Part shown: positions 7,758-16,346 of the stretch, one piece after another
Numbering within the stretch: the first letter of the stretch is position 1
Layout: every line of letters begins with the position of its first letter
NCBI GenBank assembly: GCA_964655775.1
Contig: CAZZNQ010000020.1
Coordinates: forward strand, 1 to 50,555
DNA length: 50,555 nt
Source of the DNA: CAZZNQ01 sp964655775
Lineage (GTDB): Bacteria > Planctomycetota > Brocadiia > SM23-32
Direction: 5' to 3'
Translations under genes and position numbers: made by a program
Notes under the pieces: model-generated
Databases searched by the model: none
What the model saw: the letters and a program-made list of their open reading frames with translations, nothing else
Told to the model about the DNA's origin: nothing

Positions 7758-10700
7758 ATGCACCGCGCAAAGGCAGCCGCGTCGCTCAAGCAACGGGTAC
7801 GCGCCGCCCGCAGCAAGTTCATCGCAATGGCCGCCTCCTATGCGATGGGCACGTTCAACGACAACTTCTTCCGCCAGGGCATACTGCTCCTGGCAGTCGA
7901 CATCGGCAGGGCAGGTTACCAGCAGTACATCAGCCTTCTGTTCACGGTCCCCTACCTTCTCGTAGCCGCCCCGGCCGGCTGGCTGGCGGACAGGTTCAGC
8001 AAGCACAGGGTGGTCGTCGGCGCCAAAACGCTGGAGATGCTGGCGATGGTGCTCGGCGCCGTGGGCGTGTGCACCGGCAGTTGGCCGCTGATGTTCGCGA
8101 TGGTAGCGATCATGGGCCTGCAATCTTGCCTCTTCAGTCCGTCGCTCAACGGTTCCATTCCTGAACTTTACCCACCCGAGTACGTAACGGACGCCAACGC
8201 CAGGCTGAAGGCAGTCGTCACGGCTTCCATCCTTTCGGGCATCGCGCTAGCCGGAGTTGTGCTGGACCTTCCCGGGGATTCTCCGTTCGGCATCCCCTGG
8301 GCCCGCATGGGAGTTGCGGTCACGGTACTCGCTGTGGCCGCTATCGGTCTGGGAGCCAGCTTCGGTGTGCCCAGGCGCCGGGCAGCCGATCCGGACGCAA
8401 AGTTTCCCTGGACCGGCCCGCTCGTCACTGTGCGCGATCTACTGTCAATCCGCACCGACCAGATGCTCACCATAGCCGTGCTCGTGAACACCTTCATCTG
8501 GGCCACGGGTATGGCGGAACTGCTGATGATCAACGTGCTCGGCGTCAGGCAATACGGCTGGGCCAAATCGGTCACGTCGTTGCTCTGCCTGTCCCAGCTT
8601 GTAGGGCTGGCTATGGGCCAGCTCTTGAGTGCCCTGTTCACCCGCGGCCGGCGCTGGTACCGCATGCTGGCACCGGGCCTGCTGGGCATAGGGCTCACGC
8701 TCTGCGCGGTGTCGCTTACGCCCCTGTTCCCTGCGATGCTGCAGGCGCCGCTGCTCTTTCTCTGGCTCTGGCTGGCCGGCGTTCTGGGCGGGCTCATTAT
8801 GGTGCCCTGCGAGGCGTTTATCCAGGTGCACCCACCCGCGAAAAGGAAGGGACGAATAATCGCGGCTGCGAACTTCGCGGTGTTCTGCGGACTCGCGCTG
8901 GCCGGCCCGCTCCAGGACCGACTGATCGCTTGGATGGGATGTGCAACCGGCGCCTTCGCACCGCTCGGCCTCATGGCGGTCGGCGCGGGACTGTTGCTCG
9001 CGTGGGAGCTTCCGCCGGGCCCAGGCAACCCGATCGACGCCTTCCTGGTCGGACTGGCCCGGCTGCTATTCCGTCTGCGGTACCGGATCAGAGTCGTCGG
9101 CCTGCGGGAGATCACCGAGAAGGGCACGGACGGTATCCTCTTCCTGCCGAACCACCCTGCGCTGATCGATCCGCCCATGCTGGTCACGCTTCTTTTCCCG
9201 CGGTTCCATCCGCGCACCTGGGCGGACCAGGATCAGGTCGACCGGTTCTTCATCCGATGGATCGCACCTCGGCTGGGGGCGGTGCCCGTCCCCAGCGTTG
9301 CCAGCGCGCGGGCCGAGTCGCGGTCCAATATCGAGACGGCGCTCGACCGTTGCGTGGAGGCCCTGTCAAACGGCGAGTGCTTTCTGCTCTACCCGTCCGG
9401 CCACGTCTACCGTTCCTATCTTGAGGACCTCCGTGGTAAGATGGCCGCGCACAGAATCGTGGACCGGCTGCCGGACGTGCGCGTGGTGCTGATGCGCACC
9501 ACGGGCCTCTGGGGTAGCAGTTTCAGTTGGGCTAGCGGCCAGGCCCCGGTAGTCGGCTCTGCGCTGCGCAACGGCGCCCTGGGCCTGCTGCTCAGTGGCA
9601 TCTTCTTCGCACCCAAGCGCGAGGTCACGATCGAGTTCTTCGAGCCCGATGACCTGCCGCGTGAGGCGGACCGGGATGAGTTCAACTCCTACCTGGAGGA
9701 GTTCTACAATGCGGAAGCGCCGCCCAATACCTATGTGCCGTACTCCATCTGGGAGAGGGGAGGCGCCCGCAAGTTGCCCGAACCGTTCATCGGTGTGCGG
9801 GCAGGCGACACTTCGGCTGTCCCGGAGGGGACGCGGCAGATGGTTGTCGAGCACCTCGAGGAGGAGGCCGGCTTATCTTCCATATCCGAGGCGGACCATC
9901 TTGCACGCGACCTGGGTCTGGACAGCCTTGCGCGCTCCGAACTGATCGCCTGGCTGGAGGCGGAGTTCGGCTTCACTGTGAACAACCCGGACTCCCTCCA
10001 GACAGTGGCGGACGTTCTTCTGGCCGCCTGCGGAGAGGCGGTGGCCGGCGAGCCGGCCGAGCTGAAACCGGTGCCGAAGTCGTGGTTCCGGCGTCAGACC
10101 TCCCAAGAGGCGGCGACCGCGCCGGAAGGCGACACCGTGACCGAGCTGTTCCTGCGCGCAGCCCGCAGAAAGCCCGGGCGCGTCGCGTTCGCCGACCAGC
10201 GGTCGGGCGCCAAGACCTACCGCGACGTTGTGACGGGCGTCATGGCGCTAAGACCGGACGTAGAGGCGCTTGGAGGCCAGACGGTAGGCATTATGCTGCC
10301 CGCGTCCGTGACTGCCGCCGTGGCTTACTTCGCGGTTCTTTTCGCGGGCAAGACGCCGGTAATGGTGAACTGGACCGTCGGCCCACGGAACGTCGAACAT
10401 TCCCTGGACTCGGCGGAGGTGGAAGCGGTCCTCACGGCGCGGGCTTTGGTGGACAGGCTCAAGGGGCAGGGAAACGACCTGTCCCCGGTAGCGGATCGGT
10501 TCGTGTACCTGGAGGACGTTGCAGCGGGCATGACGCTCTGGCGCAAGGCACGCGCGTGGATCGGTTCCCGACTTTCGTGGAAGTCTCTGTCCGAAAGTCC
10601 GCAGTCGGACACCGCCGTCATCCTGTTCACCAGCGGCTCGGAAAGCGTGCCCAAGGGTGTGCCGCTCTCCCACGCTAACATCCTGGCCAACATGCGGGAC

Positions 10701-11663
10701 ATCGCTCGGCTGGGCATCATCCGGCGCCACGATGCGCTCCTGGGCATCCTCCCCCCGTTCCACTCGTTCGGCCTCACCGTTACCGTCGTCCTTGCCGCCT
10801 GCTTTGGGATTCCGGTCGTGTACTCGCCGGATCCGACCGAGGGCGGCCTGCTCGCGCGCCTCATCGAGGCGTACAAGGTGACGCTCCTCTGCGGCACGCC
10901 CACCTTCGTATACGGCATCGTGCGCGCCTCGACGCCCGAGCAGCTCAGCTCACTGCGCCTGGTTGTGACCGGCGCTGAGAAGTGCAGCGACCGAATCTAT
11001 GAGGCGATCGTCGACCACTGCCCTCAGACGACTGTCCTGGAAGGTTACGGGATCACGGAGTGCTCGCCGATCGTGGCCCTGAACGATTACGAGTCGCCGC
11101 GCCGCGGCAGCATCGGTCGGCCGCTTCCCTCCGTCGAACACAAGATCGTGGACCCGGAGACGAATGAACCGGTGGAAACCGGCGAGCGGGGTATGCTGCT
11201 GGTGCGAGGGCCGAGCATCTTCAGCGGCTACCTCGCCCACTCCGGTCCCGATCCGTTCGTCGAAGTCGAGGGGAAGCAGTGGTACCGCACGGGCGACCTT
11301 GTAAGTCAGGATGAGGACGGCGTGCTCACTTTCCGCGGCCGACTGAAGAGATTCACGAAGATCGGGGGAGAGATGATATCCCTGCCGGCCATCGAGGAGG
11401 TCCTGGCCGAGGAGTTCGGCACCCAGGAAGACGAAGGGCCATCCGTGGCCGTCGAGGCCACGCGTGACACAGAGCATCCCGAACTGGTTCTGTTCACCAC
11501 GCGGGACATCGACCGGGAAGCGGCGAACGACCTGATCCGCCAAGCGGGACTCAGCTCGCTCCACAACATCCGCCGCGTCGTTCACATGGAAGCTCTGCCC
11601 GTTCTCGGGACGGGGAAGACGGACTACCGAGCGCTCCGCGAGACGCTGTCGGACGAGGACTGA
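7758..11663 (+). CDS. LplT-like MFS / PlsC acyltransferase / ACP / acyl-ACP synthetase fusion
   Basis: This 1301-residue inner-membrane protein combines a lysophospholipid flippase with a re-acylating enzyme. Residues 1 to about 420 form an MFS transporter (AASYAMGTFNDNFFRQG start, many hydrophobic helices). A PlsC domain at about 440-640 has the HX4D motif NHPALIDPP with His466. A carrier-protein domain at about 690-770 has DLGLDSLARSEL, whose Ser723 should bear phosphopantetheine. An AMP-forming ligase at about 795-1295 has ILFTSGSESVPKGVPLSH, GYGITECSP and WYRTGDLV. In E. coli, LplT and Aas are separate and Aas uses soluble ACP; here the carrier is built in. The probable role is import and re-acylation of lysophospholipids. 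GGGGAG precedes the ATG. The 3' end overlaps the convergent hydrolase gene by 40 bases. Confidence 0.92.
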   Translation: MHRAKAAASLKQRVRAARSKFIAMAASYAMGTFNDNFFRQGILLLAVDIGRAGYQQYISLLFTVPYLLVAAPAGWLADRFSKHRVVVGAKTLEMLAMVLGAVGVCTGSWPLMFAMVAIMGLQSCLFSPSLNGSIPELYPPEYVTDANARLKAVVTASILSGIALAGVVLDLPGDSPFGIPWARMGVAVTVLAVAAIGLGASFGVPRRRAADPDAKFPWTGPLVTVRDLLSIRTDQMLTIAVLVNTFIWATGMAELLMINVLGVRQYGWAKSVTSLLCLSQLVGLAMGQLLSALFTRGRRWYRMLAPGLLGIGLTLCAVSLTPLFPAMLQAPLLFLWLWLAGVLGGLIMVPCEAFIQVHPPAKRKGRIIAAANFAVFCGLALAGPLQDRLIAWMGCATGAFAPLGLMAVGAGLLLAWELPPGPGNPIDAFLVGLARLLFRLRYRIRVVGLREITEKGTDGILFLPNHPALIDPPMLVTLLFPRFHPRTWADQDQVDRFFIRWIAPRLGAVPVPSVASARAESRSNIETALDRCVEALSNGECFLLYPSGHVYRSYLEDLRGKMAAHRIVDRLPDVRVVLMRTTGLWGSSFSWASGQAPVVGSALRNGALGLLLSGIFFAPKREVTIEFFEPDDLPREADRDEFNSYLEEFYNAEAPPNTYVPYSIWERGGARKLPEPFIGVRAGDTSAVPEGTRQMVVEHLEEEAGLSSISEADHLARDLGLDSLARSELIAWLEAEFGFTVNNPDSLQTVADVLLAACGEAVAGEPAELKPVPKSWFRRQTSQEAATAPEGDTVTELFLRAARRKPGRVAFADQRSGAKTYRDVVTGVMALRPDVEALGGQTVGIMLPASVTAAVAYFAVLFAGKTPVMVNWTVGPRNVEHSLDSAEVEAVLTARALVDRLKGQGNDLSPVADRFVYLEDVAAGMTLWRKARAWIGSRLSWKSLSESPQSDTAVILFTSGSESVPKGVPLSHANILANMRDIARLGIIRRHDALLGILPPFHSFGLTVTVVLAACFGIPVVYSPDPTEGGLLARLIEAYKVTLLCGTPTFVYGIVRASTPEQLSSLRLVVTGAEKCSDRIYEAIVDHCPQTTVLEGYGITECSPIVALNDYESPRRGSIGRPLPSVEHKIVDPETNEPVETGERGMLLVRGPSIFSGYLAHSGPDPFVEVEGKQWYRTGDLVSQDEDGVLTFRGRLKRFTKIGGEMISLPAIEEVLAEEFGTQEDEGPSVAVEATRDTEHPELVLFTTRDIDREAANDLIRQAGLSSLHNIRRVVHMEALPVLGTGKTDYRALRETLSDED

Positions 11664-12583
11664 GCCGGCTCCGGCGCCAGACTCTCGACGAAGTGCACTA
11701 TCGCGCCTAAGGCCGCCTCCCCATCGAAGTCATACAGTATGTAGTGGTCCGACTCCGGACAACTTACCCACTGTACGTCTTGGGTAGGCATGCGATCCAC
11801 GAACCGGCGGGTCGCCCGCGTCGAAGCGACTCCGTCCTTCGGCGCGTAGACGACCAGAAGCGGCATGTCCAATCCGCTCAAGTCGCACTCCTGGACGACA
11901 ATCCGGCGCAGATCGAAAAGGGCGGTCGTGATGTCCGTGGGAAAGGCGTGATACGTGATGATCTTCTCGCGGACCTCTTTGCGGTTCACGTGCAACCGCT
12001 TGCGGCTGTGCGGCATGCTCACGAACAGTGGTGAGAGCAGGCGCCGCCACCAGTCGGCGGGCAGAATATAGTACCACTTATGCGTGACTCCGTAGAATGG
12101 GGCAACCAGCACAAGGCCGTCCGGTCGGGACTCCGAGGCGAGGATGGTGGCAATGGTCCCCCCCATGCTGAAGCCGATCAGGACCACGCGCTCGTGAGTC
12201 TCCCTCAGGTCGTTGTAGCGGTCTCGGGCGTTCTCCAGCAGATCTTCCGCCGTGATCCCGACCAAGTCGGCCGGGTGCGTCCCGTGGGCCGTGTGACGCG
12301 GCGCCCACACATCCCAACCCGCCGCATCCAGCCTCTCGGACAGATCACGGAAATCGGCGGGGCTCGCAAGCCAACCGTGCAGCAACAGACACGCCCCGGC
12401 CCTTCCCCGATCTATACGCACCTCCTCGGCACCGATTATTACGCCCGAATCCGGGTCGCGCGGAAACGGGCCCGGGCTCTTCATTCCAGAGCTTCCGACG
12501 CAGTTGACGGACAGTACCGCCACCGCCAGCAGCAGACAGATGCGAACCGCCCAGTGGTAGAGTAGTCCTGCTTTGTGTCTCAT
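11624..12583 (-). CDS. Alpha/beta hydrolase, probable lipoprotein
   Basis: This 319-residue serine hydrolase belongs to the carboxylesterase/monoacylglycerol-lipase type. The nucleophile elbow is GFSMGG, the oxyanion strand is LLLHGWLASPADF, the acid is Asp in YAPKDGVAS and the base is His in PESDHYILYD. The N-terminal hydrophobic segment ends at LSVNC (Cys28), a lipobox-like site with an unusual Asn before Cys, so the enzyme is probably exported and may be membrane-anchored. It lies tail to tail with the acyltransferase fusion, with 40 overlapping coding bases. A lipid ester or lysophospholipid substrate would suit that neighbour, but this is inference. Confidence 0.85.
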   Translation of the reverse strand: MRHKAGLLYHWAVRICLLLAVAVLSVNCVGSSGMKSPGPFPRDPDSGVIIGAEEVRIDRGRAGACLLLHGWLASPADFRDLSERLDAAGWDVWAPRHTAHGTHPADLVGITAEDLLENARDRYNDLRETHERVVLIGFSMGGTIATILASESRPDGLVLVAPFYGVTHKWYYILPADWWRRLLSPLFVSMPHSRKRLHVNRKEVREKIITYHAFPTDITTALFDLRRIVVQECDLSGLDMPLLVVYAPKDGVASTRATRRFVDRMPTQDVQWVSCPESDHYILYDFDGEAALGAIVHFVESLAPEPAQSSSDSVSRSAR

Positions 12584-12764
12584 CCACGCAAACCGCTTAT
12601 GGAGTCCAATGCATTCTTAGCCAGTCTACCCGGCTGACACCTGCCGCATCAACGCGGCGATGCGATTGACCCGGGCTGGGGCGCCCGGTACCATCCCCCC
12701 AGCGCGCCACGGCGGCCGGCGCAACGCGCGACTCACTCAGGTCCATCCGCACGAGACGACAGAC

Positions 12765-14081
12765 ATGCACCCACTTCTCGAACGGTTTCTTCCCGTATGG
12801 ATGCAGACTTCGGCGGGTCTGGACGGACGAAAACGGATCGATGAGTACCGGCACCGTCGCCTGCGCGACCTCGCCCGCCACGCATACGAAAGCGTCCCCT
12901 ACTACCGGAACCTGTTCGAGCGGCACGGCGTCGATCCACGGTCCATTCTGTCCGTTGAGGACTTGAAACTGCTTCCCGTCACAACCCGAGGTGATCTGCT
13001 CAAGCAGGGCCTGTCCGACAGGACGGCGGAGGGCGCCGAGGAGCAGGGCCTCATAACGGTAACCACCAGCGGCTCCTCCGGCCGTCCGTTGACCGTCCGG
13101 CGATCCCGCTTGCAGCAGCGGCGCATCTCATTGATCGCGCGGAGCATGATGGCGTACTTCGGTGTGCGGCCCGGTTATCGAAGGGCGTCGATCGCGCACA
13201 TGTCCCACGGGCGGGATGCCGGTAACAGCCGATGGGTGCAGTTTGCCAATGCCTTCGGCGCCTATCGCCATCTCTGGATCGACTGCACGCTGCCACGCGA
13301 CGAAATCTGCCGGATACTGCGCTGGTACCGGCCGCAGGTCCTCGGCGGCTATCCGGAGGCCATAGCGCACGTCAGCCGCGGTCTCAGTACTCGCGCCGCG
13401 AAAGGAATCGGCGTGCGCATTGTGCCGGTGGGCGGGGAGGTGCTGACCGAGACCGCACGACAGCAGATCGAGGACGCCTTCGGCGCGCGCGTCTTCAACT
13501 ACTACGCCAGCCACGAGATGGGTCTGATCGCCTGGGAATGCAGGGACACGGGACTGCTCCATCTCTGCGATCACAGCATCGTGACCGAAGTACAGACGGA
13601 CGGCCGAGAAGCGCGCCCGGGCGAAGACGGCGAGTTCATCGGGACGAACCTGCACTCGTTCGCCATGCCGTTCCTGCGCTACCAGCTTGGCGATCTGGTG
13701 ACCACAGGACCCGATCCCTGCCCGTGCGGCAGACCGTTCCGCACACTGATACAGGTTCAGGGGCGCACCATGGACTACTTCCGTCTCCCGAACGGACGCG
13801 ACCTGCATCCCTACGCCCTGATCTCCGTCGTCGTGAGGCGCTCGCCCTGGATCGGCCAGTACCAGTTCGTACAGGATCGGCCGGACCGCATCGTCCTCCG
13901 CGCAGTCCCCACGGTCTCTCCGACCGACGAACAGATCGGCCTGACCCGGAAACTCATGGAGCGTCTGCTGCCGCCGGAGGTCGAGTTGGGGATCCGGATG
14001 GAGGCGGGGATCGAGACCGGTCCCGCCGGCAAGTTCAGGGTCGCGCGCTGCTTGTTGGAGGGCGCGCAGTCGGAGCCGTAG
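12765..14081 (+). CDS. PaaK/CapK-type adenylate-forming enzyme
   Basis: This 438-residue member of the phenylacetate-CoA ligase-like branch of the AMP-binding superfamily shows the nucleotide loop VTTSGSSGRPLTVRRS, the NYYASHEMGLIAWEC motif and GDLVTTGPDPCPCGRPF, followed by GRTMDYFRLPNGRDLHP. The frame is open up to 12660, but the ATG at 12765 gives the usual family N-terminus (MHPLLERFL, then HAYESVPYYRNLFERHG), so I take it as the start; the ribosome site is weak. Related proteins activate aromatic acids, or act in polysaccharide (CapK) or secondary metabolite pathways, and the substrate cannot be assigned here. It is divergent from the hydrolase gene. Confidence 0.85.
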   Translation: MHPLLERFLPVWMQTSAGLDGRKRIDEYRHRRLRDLARHAYESVPYYRNLFERHGVDPRSILSVEDLKLLPVTTRGDLLKQGLSDRTAEGAEEQGLITVTTSGSSGRPLTVRRSRLQQRRISLIARSMMAYFGVRPGYRRASIAHMSHGRDAGNSRWVQFANAFGAYRHLWIDCTLPRDEICRILRWYRPQVLGGYPEAIAHVSRGLSTRAAKGIGVRIVPVGGEVLTETARQQIEDAFGARVFNYYASHEMGLIAWECRDTGLLHLCDHSIVTEVQTDGREARPGEDGEFIGTNLHSFAMPFLRYQLGDLVTTGPDPCPCGRPFRTLIQVQGRTMDYFRLPNGRDLHPYALISVVVRRSPWIGQYQFVQDRPDRIVLRAVPTVSPTDEQIGLTRKLMERLLPPEVELGIRMEAGIETGPAGKFRVARCLLEGAQSEP

Positions 14082-14185
14082 GAGCACCGATTCGCATCAT
14101 GCCGGCGTGGGATGGGGTCGGCTCTCACCCGCACAACTTGCTGCCGGCTCAGGGGGCCCGCTCGGACTGCATATCTCAAGGGAAA

Positions 14186-14209
14186 AGGGCCGTCCCGAAG
14201 AACGGCCCT
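14186..14209 (-). terminator. Intrinsic terminator of the repeat-protein gene
   Basis: Read on the minus strand, AGGGCCGT and ACGGCCCT form a perfect eight-pair stem around an eight-base loop, followed by TTTTCC. It lies 64 bases past the stop at 14273. It could also act weakly on the opposing gene ending at 14081. Confidence 0.75.
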
Positions 14210-14272
14210 GCCCATCCGCAAATGTGCACGAGTGGGTGCCCTTGGGCAGCTTCGCACCCGCTCCGCTGTGGT

Positions 14273-16249
14273 TCAGGTGACGGTCTCGAAATCGTCGACA
14301 TCGAGAACGTCGTTGAACGTGTTCCCGTTGCTGAGGTAGTCGATCAGGTCGTTGCCGTCTTCACCGTCGAACTCAGCGGGACCATTGGCGACGATGGAGT
14401 TGCCGGCCTGGGATGAGAGCCCGACGTACACCTCATCATCACCGTCACCGGTAAGGATCTCCAAGAGGTCCTCGAATGTCGAGACGGGACCTCCGGAGTC
14501 GCCCCCCGTCTCCACCTGCACGACGTCGTTGTCGTTGCCCGTCTCGATTACCACCTCCTCTGCGAAATCGCCGTCATCGATGGCGACCAGGTCCTCGCCT
14601 GCACCGGTCTCAACCATGACCCGCCCGAGAACACTCACATCGAAGATATCCACTACATCCATACCGTCCTCGTTCTCGATGCAAAGGTCGCCATCTACGT
14701 TAACGAGAGCGATATCCGTCCGTGAGCCGATACCGATCATCGGAGCGGTCGGCACGACATCGTTAGTGTTGTCTCCGTTATCGATCTCAAGGTCGCCATA
14801 GATGTGGCTCTCCACAATCTGCTGGTCGTCGATACCGTCCCCGTTCTTGATCTTCAGGTCCGCATCGATCCAGCTATTATCGACCTCGGTCTCGCTGTCG
14901 CCGTCGTCATTGTCGATCTGGACGTCGCCCGATATGTAGCTGCTGTCCAGCAGAAACCGGTCTTCGCCATCTCGGTTGCATACTTCGAGGTCGCCGTTGA
15001 CATCGGTCTCGCTCATGCCGAACTCCGTCGGGCCGCCGTTCGTATGCACCCAGATCCCGCCGAACATGAGCGCCTCATCGATCTCCGTCAGGCTCTGTCC
15101 GAAACCGTTCTTGATCTTCGTGCCACCAAACACCCCGCCGCCAAACATGCCGAAAGCATTGAACCCGACGCCGTTCCGCACCTTCAGGCCTCCTATGGCC
15201 CCGCTCTGGTCGAAGAGGACCTCGTTGAGACCGTGACGGTTGCGGATGTCGATGCCATTGAAGGCGCCGGAACCGTCCATGAACTCTATCCTGTTCTCGC
15301 CGCTGCCGTTCCGTATCTTGATCTTACTGAAGACAATGGTGTCGCCGAAATGGATAAAGCTATCCCCGAACGGGTTCTCGATCTTCACGTCGTCGTCCAC
15401 GTCGGTAGTGACGAAGATCACCTCGTTCTCCCCGAAACCGTTCTTTATCTTGGCGTCATCCAGGAGCACAACGTCGTCGAGAATGGTTTCAGAATCCCCG
15501 TTGCCGTTCTTCACCTTGAGGTCCACGGCCTCACTATCGGCCAAGACAAAGAGGTGTTCACCAACCCCCGTCCTGACCATCACGTCGCCGTAGGCAAGAA
15601 CGTTGTCGATGACCACGTCGCTCATTTCGTGCCCGGTCTCAATGCAGATATCGGAAGCCACGTCGCTGTCGACGATGACCACGTCGTCATCCCCGTCACG
15701 GCTCTCGATGTCTATGTCGTCCGCGATGAAGCAATTGTCGACGATCGTAGAACTGCCGCCGTTGCTGTTCCGGATCTTAAGATCCCCGACAAAGGGAGCA
15801 TTCACCAAGATCAGGGAGTCGAATCCCTCACCGTTCTCGACCTGGAGCTTGCCGTCGATGGTAGTGGAGTCCACAAAGACATCGTTGTCTCCGTCGCCTC
15901 CGTCTACCTTCACGTCGTCCTCGACTAAGATCGTATTCAGGTTAAGGGAGTCATTCCCTTCTCCCAAGTCAACCTTCAGGTCATCGTCCACGCCAGTGAA
16001 CACAAGCGGCCCGGCGACGCCGTTGATCGTTGTATCGCCGTCCGTTCGGGACACGCGATACTCGCCGTCTCCCAGGCCCATCTGGTCGATCTGGATAGCG
16101 TTGTCGGACGCATCACCGGTCACCACCAGATCCCCGTTGGACACGGCAACGGTCACGTTACCGGAAAGGAGAAGGCGCCTCTCGAGCGCCTCCACGTTCA
16201 GCACCAACCTGTGCGACCCGACAGTCCCCCGACGATTGCGTCGTCCCAT
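14273..16249 (-). CDS. Secreted acidic 22-residue-repeat protein with LEPR-XLL-like N-terminus
   Basis: This 658-residue protein has a basic N-terminus (MGRRNRRGTVGSHRL) followed by VEALERRLLLSGN (residues 19-31), resembling the LEPR-XLL motif found at the start of large exported planctomycete proteins. Residues 89-585 consist of about 22 tandem repeats of 22 residues with a consensus near GDLKIxNGxGxxxxxxVDxxxx. The rest is Asp/Gly-rich, ending DVLDVDDFETVT. Regular hydrophobic-x-hydrophobic strands with NG or DG turns suggest a right-handed beta-solenoid, probably binding cations through its many Asp residues. The start is set by GGAGGTGA seven bases before the ATG. The gene has its own promoter and terminator. 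A structural, adhesive or surface-layer role is inference; no enzyme motif is seen. Confidence 0.88.
   Translation of the reverse strand: MGRRNRRGTVGSHRLVLNVEALERRLLLSGNVTVAVSNGDLVVTGDASDNAIQIDQMGLGDGEYRVSRTDGDTTINGVAGPLVFTGVDDDLKVDLGEGNDSLNLNTILVEDDVKVDGGDGDNDVFVDSTTIDGKLQVENGEGFDSLILVNAPFVGDLKIRNSNGGSSTIVDNCFIADDIDIESRDGDDDVVIVDSDVASDICIETGHEMSDVVIDNVLAYGDVMVRTGVGEHLFVLADSEAVDLKVKNGNGDSETILDDVVLLDDAKIKNGFGENEVIFVTTDVDDDVKIENPFGDSFIHFGDTIVFSKIKIRNGSGENRIEFMDGSGAFNGIDIRNRHGLNEVLFDQSGAIGGLKVRNGVGFNAFGMFGGGVFGGTKIKNGFGQSLTEIDEALMFGGIWVHTNGGPTEFGMSETDVNGDLEVCNRDGEDRFLLDSSYISGDVQIDNDDGDSETEVDNSWIDADLKIKNGDGIDDQQIVESHIYGDLEIDNGDNTNDVVPTAPMIGIGSRTDIALVNVDGDLCIENEDGMDVVDIFDVSVLGRVMVETGAGEDLVAIDDGDFAEEVVIETGNDNDVVQVETGGDSGGPVSTFEDLLEILTGDGDDEVYVGLSSQAGNSIVANGPAEFDGEDGNDLIDYLSNGNTFNDVLDVDDFETVT
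14495..15985 (-). repeat. Coding tandem repeat, 66-base period
   Basis: About 22 consecutive units encode the 22-residue rungs of the repeat protein. Nearly all are exactly 22 residues; one is 21, one is 23 and one carries a 13-residue insertion (PTAPMIGIGSRTD region). Sequence identity between rungs is low outside the core GDLKIxNG, so the array is old rather than recently expanded. Confidence 0.85.
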
Positions 16250-16293
16250 CTGCAGTCACCTCCAGATCCAGTCTGTGCTTACAAGACGCCCCG

Positions 16294-16321
16294 ATTATAT
16301 GCGCAAAGTCGCAAAACGCAA
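16294..16321 (-). promoter_or_regulatory. Promoter of the repeat-protein gene
   Basis: On the minus strand, TTGCGT (16321-16316) and a consensus TATAAT (16299-16294) are 16 bases apart. They lie between the stop of the upstream gene (16347) and the start at 16249, so this gene is transcribed independently of the gene upstream. Confidence 0.65.
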
Positions 16322-16346
16322 GACTGTTCTCGCGTTTGGCGGTCAC

